64,000 bases of DNA, from assembly GCA_030064845.1 (NCBI GenBank), contig JASJEC010000006.1, positions 62,001 to 126,000 of the forward strand, written 5' to 3'. Source of the DNA: Kiloniellales bacterium (GTDB lineage: Bacteria > Pseudomonadota > Alphaproteobacteria > Kiloniellales > JAKSDN01). The notes beneath the pieces were generated by a model. It saw only the letters and a program-made list of their open reading frames with translations, made no database searches and was not told the origin of the DNA. This document shows, piece after piece, positions 17,480 to 25,560 of the stretch; position 1 is the first letter of the stretch, and every line of letters begins with the position of its first letter. The translations under genes were made by a program, and so were the position numbers.

Positions 17480-19345
17480 TCAAAGAGTGCCCACGTGATA
17501 GGCGTTGGCCATGGAAGACTGGATTGTCTTTACGACGTCGAAGGCATCCTTCAAGTGGTTTCGCTCGAAATGGGACAGGTCCTCGGGAGACATGAAATTG
17601 TCCGGGGCCCGGCCATCGCGAATCTGCCTCGCCTGGTGCTTCAGCCGGGTGATCGAAATGAACTCGAAGACATCCAAGAGGTCCTGCGCACCGGATTTGC
17701 TCAACGCGCTGGCCTCGCGCTCGGCGAGCAATCGGTCGCGCGTGTTGACTTCCTTGATCCCCGCGGCCAGGGCATAGACCCGGGCGATATCGATGACCGG
17801 CACGACACCGCTGTGTTTCAGGTCAAATCGGTGCTTATGTTCGCCGCCGCGAATGAGCACGAAGTTGCGAAAGAAGCCGAGCGGCGGCGTGTGGGTCAGC
17901 GCGTTGCTGACCAGATGGGCGAGGAAAATGCTGTTCGACTTCGCCTTGGCCACGGCCTGGTCGTGAAGCGCCTCGAACAGGCCGGTCTCGCCCCAGATGG
18001 GTCTCAGGTCGAACATAACGCTGGTCAGCATCTGCGCCATGGGTTCGGGCTCATCGATCCAGGATGCGAAGTACTTTTGCCACCGGCTTAATGGCTGGCG
18101 CCACTTGTCGGTCATCGCCATCATTTCCCCGGGGCAGTAGACGTAGCCGCAGGCATTGAGGCCGTCGCAGACCCGAGTTGCCAGGGACTTGAAGTAGTCC
18201 CCGTGCAGGGCCGGATCGAAGCCGTCGTCGATCACCATGCAGTTGTCCTGGTCGGAAACGCCGGTCTGCTCCTGTCGCGCCTGGGAACCGCTGGCAAGCC
18301 AGACATAGGGCAGGGGCGGCGGCCCCAGTTCTCTCTCGGCCAGGGTCAGCAGTCGCCGGGTCGTCGCATCGCAGATACTGGTGACGATGTGCCCGATGCT
18401 GTCGGCCGTGGCGCCGGACTCGACGAGGTCCATAAGCAGTTTAGGCACTTGCGCGACGACCTCCGCCAGTTGGTCGTGAGTCACGCGCCTGGCGATATCC
18501 CCCACCATGAAGACCGCTGATTGGGTCTGTTGGCGAACCAGGTTGGTGTTGGTGATGATGCCGGCCAGCCGCCCTTTGTCGGTCACGGGAAGGTGGCTGA
18601 TGCCTCTCTGGGTCATGGTCAGGAGCGCGTCGAAGGCTGCGCTCTCCGCGTCGAGCGTCACCGGCGCCGAAGTCATGACGGAATCGACCGGCCCCTCGAC
18701 ATCCAGGCCTTCCGCCACCACACGGTCCCTGAGATCTCCGGTGGTCAGAATACCGACCAGTTCCTCGCCTTCCACCACCGGCAGGCAGGAGATGTCGTGT
18801 TGGCGCATGAGCTTCGCCGCATCGCGCAGGGTGGTGCCGCGTTCGATCGTGATCGGCTCTCGTTCCAAGAGATTGCGTAGCGTCAGCGACATCAGCCCGA
18901 ACTGCGCTTTCGCGCGGGCTCTAGCCCAGGGTTTCCCGCGTCGGAATTCGCCGGCCTTCATGGGAACGAAATAGTCGGCGAACTCGGTGTGCGCTTTTCT
19001 CAGTCGCAAAAAGTCGGCCCGGGGTATCAAGTAGAGTTCGATGTCTTCCAAGGCCGACACTTCGTTGGGCGCCGTACCGTCGCCCAGCATGGCCCGCACG
19101 CCGAAGGCCTCGCCGTCGCCAATCTGCATCAGGAGTTCACCGTCGGACGTCTTGATCTCGACCGCGCCGGAGCGAACCAGATAGAGCGATTGGATCTTCT
19201 GGCCTGGCTCGAGCAAGATCGCGCCGCGCTTCTCACGCACCACCTGGATCGCCGCGCACAAGGCGCCGAGATCCGCCGCATCCAGAAGGCTGAAAGGATG
19301 ACAGTCGGCCAGGTAGTCACGGATAGTGCTGAGTTCGGCCACCAT
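17480..19345 (-). CDS. cNMP-binding / CBS / DUF294 nucleotidyltransferase-like signalling protein
   Basis: A 621-residue cytoplasmic protein. It has a cyclic-nucleotide-binding-like barrel (about 15-125), two CBS domains (about 155-275), a DUF294 nucleotidyltransferase fold with GSQARQEQ and SDQDN around 350-365, and a helical DUF294 C-terminal domain. The GS...DxD motif looks intact, so nucleotidylylation or nucleotide binding is possible; relatives resemble the GlnD transferase domain. GGAGAG precedes the ATG. The same gene type accompanies ActP-like symporters in many proteobacteria, which suggests it links nucleotide status to acetate transport. The substrate is unknown. Confidence 0.88.
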   Translation of the reverse strand: MVAELSTIRDYLADCHPFSLLDAADLGALCAAIQVVREKRGAILLEPGQKIQSLYLVRSGAVEIKTSDGELLMQIGDGEAFGVRAMLGDGTAPNEVSALEDIELYLIPRADFLRLRKAHTEFADYFVPMKAGEFRRGKPWARARAKAQFGLMSLTLRNLLEREPITIERGTTLRDAAKLMRQHDISCLPVVEGEELVGILTTGDLRDRVVAEGLDVEGPVDSVMTSAPVTLDAESAAFDALLTMTQRGISHLPVTDKGRLAGIITNTNLVRQQTQSAVFMVGDIARRVTHDQLAEVVAQVPKLLMDLVESGATADSIGHIVTSICDATTRRLLTLAERELGPPPLPYVWLASGSQARQEQTGVSDQDNCMVIDDGFDPALHGDYFKSLATRVCDGLNACGYVYCPGEMMAMTDKWRQPLSRWQKYFASWIDEPEPMAQMLTSVMFDLRPIWGETGLFEALHDQAVAKAKSNSIFLAHLVSNALTHTPPLGFFRNFVLIRGGEHKHRFDLKHSGVVPVIDIARVYALAAGIKEVNTRDRLLAEREASALSKSGAQDLLDVFEFISITRLKHQARQIRDGRAPDNFMSPEDLSHFERNHLKDAFDVVKTIQSSMANAYHVGTL

Positions 19346-19366
19346 TGACTCTCCGCCAAAAGAAAG

Positions 19367-19395
19367 AACAGACCCTACCGGAAGCAGGGTCTGTT
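19367..19395 (-). terminator. Intrinsic terminator of the symporter operon
   Basis: A perfect 10-base-pair stem (AACAGACCCT with AGGGTCTGTT) around a 9-base loop, followed on the minus strand by CTTTCTTTT. It lies 51 bases after the symporter stop and just before the DUF294 start, so the symporter pair can be transcribed independently of DUF294. Confidence 0.82.
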
Positions 19396-19445
19396 GAGTT
19401 CAACTTACGACAAGTACAGGGAGGATTTCTCCGGTTTTTGCCCCC

Positions 19446-21224
19446 TTAGTGGCTGGTCGCGGCACCCGCGCCCTTCGGGATGCGGATATCCTCGACCAGC
19501 TGCTGGATATGCTCCGGCGGCGCCTGGGTCATCTTCGACACGGCGAAGGCCACACCGAAGTTGATCATGGCACCGACCGCTCCGAAGGCCTCCGGAGCGA
19601 TGCCCAGGAACCAGTTGTCCGGCGTATTGGCCATCATCTCGGTTCCCTTGATGAAGAACCAGCCCTTGAACCAGAAGATGTAGATCAAGGTGCACCCGAG
19701 GCCCGTCAACATGCCGGCCACGGCGCCAACGTTGTTCACGCGCTTTGAGAAGATCCCCATCATCAGGGCCGGGAAGATCGAGGAGCCGGCAAGGCCGAAG
19801 GCGAGCGCCACGACCTGGGCGGCGAACCCCGGTGGATTGAGCCCGAGATAGCCGGCCACGGCGATAGCCCCCGCCATCGATATACGCGCGGCCATAAGCT
19901 CGCCCCGCTCCGAGATGTTCGGCATGAACATGCCTTTCAGCAGATCATGCGAGATCGCCGAGGAGATCGCCAGGAGCAGGCCGGCGGCAGTCGACAGGGC
20001 CGCGGCCAGGCCGCCCGCGGCGACCAGGGCGATCACCCAGTTCGGAAGGCTGGCGATCTCGGGATTGGCGAGGACCATGATGTCGCGGTCGACCTTGACC
20101 ATCTCATTGCCCTGCCAGCCCCAGGCCTCTGCCTTCTTGGCGAAGTCCGCGTTCTTGTCGTTGTAGTACTGGATACGGCCATCGCCATTCTTGTCTTCGA
20201 AGACCAGAAGGCCGGTCTTCTCCCAGTTCTTGAACCACTGCGGACGTTGCTCATAAGCGAGATTGCCTTCCGGCGAACCGATCTCGCCGATTTGAATGGT
20301 GTTGGTGATGTTGAGCCGCGCCATTGCTCCGACCGCCGGCGCGACGGTGTAGAGAATGGCGATGAAGACCAGGGCCCAGCCCGCGGAGAAGCGCGCGTCC
20401 TTGACCTTGGGCACGGTGAAGAAGCGGATGATGACGTGCGGCAGGCCCGCCGTTCCTATCATCAGCGACAATGTATAGAGCACAAGATTGAGCGTGCCCC
20501 CCGCTTGGGCCGTGTATTGCTTGAAGCCCAGATCCGTCACCGTCTGGTCGAGCCTCTCCAACAAGGGTGTCCCACTGCCCTCCACCCCGCTGAACAGTCC
20601 AAGCTGCGGCAGCGGATTGCCCGTCAGCTGCAGAGAAATGAAGACCGCGGGAATCGTGTAGGCCAGGATCAGCACGCAATACTGGGCGATCTGCGTGTAG
20701 GTGATGCCCTTCATGCCACCCAGCACCGCATAGACGAAGACGATGCCCATGCCGGCGAAGAGGCCCGTCGCGAAGTCCACCTCGAGGAAGCGGGAGAAGG
20801 CGACGCCGACGCCCTTCATCTGTCCAATCACATAGGTGATCGAGGCTACGATCAGGCAGATGACCGCCACGACCCTTGCGGCGTCCGAGTAGTAGCGGTC
20901 GCCGATGAACTCGGGGACTGTGAACTTGCCGAACTTGCGCAGGTAAGGCGCCAGAAGCATGGCGAGCAGAACGTAGCCGCCGGTCCAGCCCATGAGGAAG
21001 ATCGAGGCATCATAGCCGCGGAAGGCAATCAGGCCCGCCATCGAGATGAACGAGGCCGCGGACATCCAGTCCGCCGCGGTCGCCATGCCGTTGGCCACCG
21101 GATGCACGCCCCGGCCCGCAGCGTAGAATTCACCGGTGCTGCCGGCCCGTGCCCAGATCGCAATGCCGAAGTAGAGCGCGAAGGTCGCGCCCACGACAAT
21201 GTAGGTAAGGGTTTGAAGATCCAT
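19446..21224 (-). CDS. ActP-like sodium:solute (acetate) symporter
   Basis: A 592-residue SSS-family membrane protein with about 13 helices. The start GEFYAAGRGVHPVANGMA and following AADWMSAASFISMAG are typical of the acetate-symporter branch. Between about residues 310 and 385 a hydrophilic insert contains FEDKNGDGRIQYYND, which resembles an EF-hand calcium loop; inserts like this are seen in the VC_2705-type subfamily. GGGGGAA precedes the ATG. It lies 16 bases after the DUF4212 gene, the usual small partner of this subfamily. Acetate or another short organic acid is the likely substrate, supported by the nearby acs. Confidence 0.9.
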   Translation of the reverse strand: MDLQTLTYIVVGATFALYFGIAIWARAGSTGEFYAAGRGVHPVANGMATAADWMSAASFISMAGLIAFRGYDASIFLMGWTGGYVLLAMLLAPYLRKFGKFTVPEFIGDRYYSDAARVVAVICLIVASITYVIGQMKGVGVAFSRFLEVDFATGLFAGMGIVFVYAVLGGMKGITYTQIAQYCVLILAYTIPAVFISLQLTGNPLPQLGLFSGVEGSGTPLLERLDQTVTDLGFKQYTAQAGGTLNLVLYTLSLMIGTAGLPHVIIRFFTVPKVKDARFSAGWALVFIAILYTVAPAVGAMARLNITNTIQIGEIGSPEGNLAYEQRPQWFKNWEKTGLLVFEDKNGDGRIQYYNDKNADFAKKAEAWGWQGNEMVKVDRDIMVLANPEIASLPNWVIALVAAGGLAAALSTAAGLLLAISSAISHDLLKGMFMPNISERGELMAARISMAGAIAVAGYLGLNPPGFAAQVVALAFGLAGSSIFPALMMGIFSKRVNNVGAVAGMLTGLGCTLIYIFWFKGWFFIKGTEMMANTPDNWFLGIAPEAFGAVGAMINFGVAFAVSKMTQAPPEHIQQLVEDIRIPKGAGAATSH

Positions 21225-21240
21225 CGTTCAGTTCCCCCAA

Positions 21241-21522
21241 TCAGGCCTTTTCTTCTTCGTCTTGCTCTTCGACGCCGAAGCGGCGGTCCAAGCTGTTCAT
21301 CTTCACGGCGTAGACGAAGATCAGTATGAGAAACACGTAGATCGAGCCTTGTTGTGCGAACCAGAATCCCAATCCAGCACCACCCACATCGACCACGTCC
21401 AACATCGGGCGCAGGACTATGCCGAAGCCGTAAGAAACCAATGCCCAGATGACGAGGCAGATGGCCACGAGCCTCACGTTCGCTTTCCAATACTCCTGTC
21501 CGGATTTGTCGGCTTCAGCCAT
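21241..21522 (-). CDS. DUF4212 small membrane partner of the symporter
   Basis: A 93-residue protein with two membrane helices (about 17-37 and 53-75) and an acidic C-terminal tail (EEQDEEEKA). The start EYWKANVRL matches the DUF4212 family, which is almost always encoded next to SSS symporters of the ActP-like type, analogous to YjcH beside ActP. GGAAGGGAA lies just before the ATG. It is the first gene of the symporter operon and probably an accessory or stabilising subunit. Confidence 0.9.
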   Translation of the reverse strand: MAEADKSGQEYWKANVRLVAICLVIWALVSYGFGIVLRPMLDVVDVGGAGLGFWFAQQGSIYVFLILIFVYAVKMNSLDRRFGVEEQDEEEKA

Positions 21523-21648
21523 AACGATTATTCCCTTCCAGAAACCTTGATCCCGGCCAGGCGCCTGCCCTGATCGAGTCGATCATCAGCCCGGTGACGC
21601 GCGGACGGTTTGAAAGGCCTTATAGGTCGCTCGCCGTGGCGGCGCGCT

Positions 21649-21840
21649 GATAGGTGTCAGTGTGCGGGCCAGAAATGTGGCCTATCGGAAGATCGGACCA
21701 CTTGGTCGGCGCCGTTCGCGAGATGGTCGAGGTCCGCAACAAGCTGCGAAGGCCCCATAAGGCCAAGGGCAAGGCCGCCTGAGGCGCGGCGTGCCGGCCT
21801 TGGCCGCGGCGCTGCGCCGTTCAATTGATAGGTGTCAGTG
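21649..21840. repeat. 14-base direct repeats bracketing a gene-tail remnant
   Basis: GATAGGTGTCAGTG occurs at 21649-21662 and again at 21827-21840. Between them an open frame ends in MVEVRNKLRRPHKAKGKAA at a TGA at 21780, a basic tail without its gene. This looks like the debris of an insertion or recombination event. No terminal inverted repeats or transposase were recognised. The rest of the 21523-21963 gap shows nothing else certain. Confidence 0.5.
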
Positions 21841-21963
21841 ACAGGAGGCCCGCGAGTGGTCTCAATGCGCCCGACGGGAGCAGACGTTTCCGCGAATTGC
21901 GCCGCGGGCCTGCCGGACAGGACGGCGGCCGCCGCATCGCGTCGAGCGAGGAAGGGAAGAAAC

Positions 21964-22494
21964 TTGGATCTCAACAAAGTCGCCGTCGGCAACAACCCGC
22001 CTTGGGAGGTGAACGTTGTCATCGAGGTGCCACTGGGCGGTGAGCCGATCAAGTACGAGCTCGACAAGGACTCCGGCGCGATCTTCGTCGACCGCTTCCT
22101 TCACACGGCGATGCGCTATCCCTGCAACTACGGGTTCATTCCGCACACGCTGGCGGACGACGGTGATCCGGTGGACATCCTGGTCGTCGCCGGCACGCCG
22201 GTCGTTCCGGGCGCGATCGTGCGCGCCCGCCCGATCGGCGTGCTCATCATGGAGGACGAAGCGGGAGAGGACGAAAAGATCCTCTCCGTCCCGGTCGACG
22301 AACTGCACCCCTTCTACTCCAACATCAGCTCATACCGCGGTTTACCGAAGATCCTGCTGGAGCAGATCGAGCACTTCTTCGCCCACTACAAGGATCTCGA
22401 GTCCAACAAGTGGGTCAAGATCAAGCGCTGGGGTGAGGCCGAGGAAGCAAATCGCATGATCGAACAAGCCATCATCAAGGAAGCCGAAGCCTAG
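21964..22494 (+). CDS. ppa: Inorganic pyrophosphatase (family I)
   Basis: A 176-residue soluble enzyme that hydrolyses pyrophosphate to phosphate. The metal-binding motif DDGDPVDILV and conserved segments AIFVDRFL, YPCNYGFIP and WVKIKRWG are intact, and the length matches bacterial Ppa. A TTG start at 21964 is chosen because GGAAGGGAAG lies just before it and the protein then begins MDLNKV like its relatives; the longer upstream frame is low complexity. It is followed 90 bases later by acs, whose reaction releases pyrophosphate, so the pairing is functionally sensible. Confidence 0.93.
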   Translation: MDLNKVAVGNNPPWEVNVVIEVPLGGEPIKYELDKDSGAIFVDRFLHTAMRYPCNYGFIPHTLADDGDPVDILVVAGTPVVPGAIVRARPIGVLIMEDEAGEDEKILSVPVDELHPFYSNISSYRGLPKILLEQIEHFFAHYKDLESNKWVKIKRWGEAEEANRMIEQAIIKEAEA

Positions 22495-22584
22495 TCCGGG
22501 CCCCTCCCCTCCGGGCGGCACGCCAGACCTTGCCAGGCCATGGGCCGGATGTTCACGGCCTGACTGTTGGAAAGGGACATTGAC

Positions 22585-24528
22585 ATGACGGAAGCCACGC
22601 TCTTCGAAGTTCCGGAATTAATCGCCCAGCAAGCCTGGTGCGACACGGCCAAGTACCGCGACCTCTATGACAAGTCGGTCAGCGATCCCGAAGCCTTTTG
22701 GGCCGAAGAAGGAAAGCGCATTCATTGGTTCAAGCCCTACACCCAGGTCAAGGACGTCTCCTTCGGGCCGGGCGATGTGCACATCCGCTGGTTTCACGAC
22801 GGCACGACTAACGCCTGCTACAACTGCGTGGATCGGCACTTGGCCGATCGCGGCGACCAGGTCGCCATCATCTGGGAAGGCGACGACCCTTCCGAGAGCC
22901 GGAAAATCACCTACCGCGAACTCCACGACCAGGTTTGCCGGCTTGCCAATGCCATGAAAGAACGCGGGGTCAAAAAGGGCGACCGGGTGACAATCTATCT
23001 CCCGATGATTCCAGAGGCGGCCTACGCCATGCTGGCTTGCGCCCGGATCGGCGCGGTTCACTCGATCGTCTTTGGCGGCTTCTCGCCGGACTCACTGGCG
23101 GATCGGATCAATGGTTGCGAGAGCAGCTGCGTGATCACCGCGGACGAGGGCCTCCGCGGCGGCCGCAAGGTTCCGCTCAAGGCCAATGCCGACAAGGCGC
23201 TCGAGCGTTGCCCGGGCGTCGAGACCGTCTTCGTGGTGCGCCGCACCGGAGGCGAGATCGATTGGACCGACGGCCGGGATGTTTGGTGCCATGAGGCCTG
23301 CGCCGCCACCACGGCGGACTGCCCGGCGGAGGAAATGGGCGCGGAGGATCCGCTCTTCATCCTCTTCACCTCGGGCTCGACCGGTCAGCCGAAGGGCGTG
23401 CTGCACACCACCGGCGGCTATCTGGTCTACGCCGCCATGACTCACCAGTACATCTTCGACTACCACGACGGCGAGGTTTACTGGTGCACGGCCGATGTCG
23501 GATGGGTGACCGGGCACAGCTATATCGTCTACGGCCCCATGGCCAACGGCGCGACAACGCTCATGTTCGAGGGGGTGCCCAACTATCCGGACAACTCCCG
23601 CTTCTGGCAGGTCTGCGACAAGCACAAGGTCAACATCTTTTACACCGCGCCGACCGCCATCCGCGCCCTCATGCGCCACGGGGAAGAGCCGGTGAAGCAA
23701 ACCGAGCGCTCGTCCCTGCGCATCCTGGGCAGCGTTGGCGAGCCGATCAATCCCGAAGCCTGGCTGTGGTACTACCGCGTCGTCGGCAACGAACGCTGCC
23801 CGATCGTCGACACCTGGTGGCAAACGGAGACCGGCGGCATCCTAATCTCACCCCTGCCGGGCGCCACCGACTTGAAACCCGGCTCGGCGACGCTTCCCTT
23901 CTTTGGGGTCAAGCCCGAGATCGTCGACCACGAGGGCAAGGTTCTGGCCGGCGCCACGGAAGGCAATCTCTGCCTGGCCGACAGCTGGCCGGGTCAGATG
24001 CGGACCGTGTTCGGCGACCACGAGCGCTTTGTCCAAACCTATTTCTCCACCTTCCAGGGAAAGTACTTCACCGGCGACGGCTGCCGGCGTGACGAGGACG
24101 GCTACTACTGGATCACGGGGCGGGTGGATGACGTCATCAACGTCTCAGGGCACCGCATGGGAACCGCGGAGGTGGAGAGCGCCCTGGTCGCCCACGACTT
24201 GGTCGCGGAGGCGGCCGTCGTCGGCTTCCCCCATGACATCAAGGGTCAAGGGATCTACGCCTACGTGACCTTGTCCGCCGGCGTGGATGCCACGGAAGAT
24301 CTGCGCAAGGAATTGGTCAAATGGGTGCGTTCGGAGATCGGACCCATCGCGTCGCCGGATTTGATTCAATGGGCGCCGGGACTGCCCAAGACACGATCGG
24401 GCAAGATCATGCGTCGGATTCTTCGCAAGATCGCCGAGAACGACTACGGCAGCCTGGGCGATACATCGACACTGGCGGACCCAGGCGTGGTGGACAACCT
24501 GATCGAGAACCGCATGAACCGTAGCTGA
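22585..24528 (+). CDS. acs: Acetyl-CoA synthetase (AMP-forming)
   Basis: A 647-residue enzyme making acetyl-CoA from acetate, ATP and CoA. The adenylate-forming core motifs are present: [38 protein letters not shown] and the C-terminal [16 protein letters not shown]. The lysine of SGK (about residue 609) is catalytic and is the site of regulatory acetylation in this family. GGAAAGGGA precedes the ATG. It stands at the end of the acetate-sensing and uptake cluster and after ppa. Confidence 0.96.
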   Translation: MTEATLFEVPELIAQQAWCDTAKYRDLYDKSVSDPEAFWAEEGKRIHWFKPYTQVKDVSFGPGDVHIRWFHDGTTNACYNCVDRHLADRGDQVAIIWEGDDPSESRKITYRELHDQVCRLANAMKERGVKKGDRVTIYLPMIPEAAYAMLACARIGAVHSIVFGGFSPDSLADRINGCESSCVITADEGLRGGRKVPLKANADKALERCPGVETVFVVRRTGGEIDWTDGRDVWCHEACAATTADCPAEEMGAEDPLFILFTSGSTGQPKGVLHTTGGYLVYAAMTHQYIFDYHDGEVYWCTADVGWVTGHSYIVYGPMANGATTLMFEGVPNYPDNSRFWQVCDKHKVNIFYTAPTAIRALMRHGEEPVKQTERSSLRILGSVGEPINPEAWLWYYRVVGNERCPIVDTWWQTETGGILISPLPGATDLKPGSATLPFFGVKPEIVDHEGKVLAGATEGNLCLADSWPGQMRTVFGDHERFVQTYFSTFQGKYFTGDGCRRDEDGYYWITGRVDDVINVSGHRMGTAEVESALVAHDLVAEAAVVGFPHDIKGQGIYAYVTLSAGVDATEDLRKELVKWVRSEIGPIASPDLIQWAPGLPKTRSGKIMRRILRKIAENDYGSLGDTSTLADPGVVDNLIENRMNRS

Positions 24529-24658
24529 AAGTCGCGAGTCGGCGGATCAGCTCGAATTGCCGCGCTGAGCTGCGCGTTGTTGATCTCTCTCGGCTTGGCG
24601 CCCCAGGGTCCAGAAAGGACAATGCCTGTTTCGCAGCAGCCGGGAAGCTGGCGTGAAG

Positions 24659-25363
24659 TCAATACCCTCGAGGGATGTTGGAAAGCGCGCACTGATCGAC
24701 CAAGGTGATCATATCGGGCGTATCCATCCTGATGACGCCCGACTGCTTGAGTTTGGTCAGACAGCGACTGACGGATTCGGGCGTGGTCCCGAGGAAGTCG
24801 GCGATGTGATAGCGCGTCATGGGGATCGAGATGGGATTCTCCGGCTCGCCTCTTTGGGCGGCCCGCTTCGAGAGGTAGAGCAGGAATGCCGCGACCCTCG
24901 AACATGCCGTCACGCCGCCAAGCAGAAGCACGTGGTCTTCGGCGATGCTCAGTTCGTTCGCCAAGGCATCGAGAACGATCTGTCCGTAGGTAGAGCTGCA
25001 GACCTCCTTCGAAGACAAACGGCGGCGGCCGTAGCAGACAAGAGTGCAATCCGTGATCGCTTCCGCCGTGGTGCGATAGCAATCCGAGAAGATGGATCCG
25101 AAATAGTCGCCCTCGGAGAGGAAGCCGGTGACCCGCCGGTCGCCGTTCTCCATCACCAGCGATGTGCTGACCGTGCCGCCGATGAGCCGAAAAAGGTATT
25201 CGGCGGGGTCGTCCTGCATGTAAATGTTTCGGCCGGCCGGCACGAACTCGGTCCGCCCGAGCGATCTTGTCCGCCGCTTGGCTTCGATGCCGCTTGTTAG
25301 AAGGTGGCCAACGTGAAGCTTCTCGGTTTGGACAGCACCGGCGCTTTCGAAATCTGCATACAT
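24659..25363 (-). CDS. Crp/Fnr-family regulator (FixK-like)
   Basis: A 234-residue regulator with a cNMP-like barrel and C-terminal winged helix. The recognition helix TTPESVSRCLTKLKQ has the E-x2-S-R signature for TTGA half-sites. Cysteines are scattered (for example in FSDCYR, TLVCYG, GVTACSR) but do not form the N-terminal FNR cluster pattern, so direct oxygen sensing by [4Fe-4S] is unlikely. GGGAGG lies 8 bases before the ATG at 25363; an ATG ten codons upstream is possible but overlaps a palindrome. It converges with acs. It could share the FNR-type boxes found elsewhere in the window. Confidence 0.86.
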   Translation of the reverse strand: MYADFESAGAVQTEKLHVGHLLTSGIEAKRRTRSLGRTEFVPAGRNIYMQDDPAEYLFRLIGGTVSTSLVMENGDRRVTGFLSEGDYFGSIFSDCYRTTAEAITDCTLVCYGRRRLSSKEVCSSTYGQIVLDALANELSIAEDHVLLLGGVTACSRVAAFLLYLSKRAAQRGEPENPISIPMTRYHIADFLGTTPESVSRCLTKLKQSGVIRMDTPDMITLVDQCALSNIPRGY

Positions 25364-25386
25364 GTCAACGCCCTCCCGATACGTTC

Positions 25387-25410
25387 GGCTCATTCGAATT
25401 GAGCCTTTTT
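25387..25410. terminator. Palindrome with T-run at the regulator promoter
   Basis: GGCTCA and TGAGCC flank a 7-base loop and are followed on the plus strand by TTTTT. It has terminator shape, but no plus-strand gene ends nearby, so it could instead be an operator for the adjacent regulator gene. Confidence 0.4.
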
Positions 25411-25560
25411 GCTAGGTGAGAGGACTAAGCGGCCACTGTTGCAGAAGTGTTGTTCGAATGTATCCAATTGTTACAAGGTTCCCCGCGCAGCCTTTTCGTC
25501 TAATGGTTCGGAATCGCTGGGTGCGCCAGGCCGGGCTCGAGTCACCGGAGGTTTTTCCCT

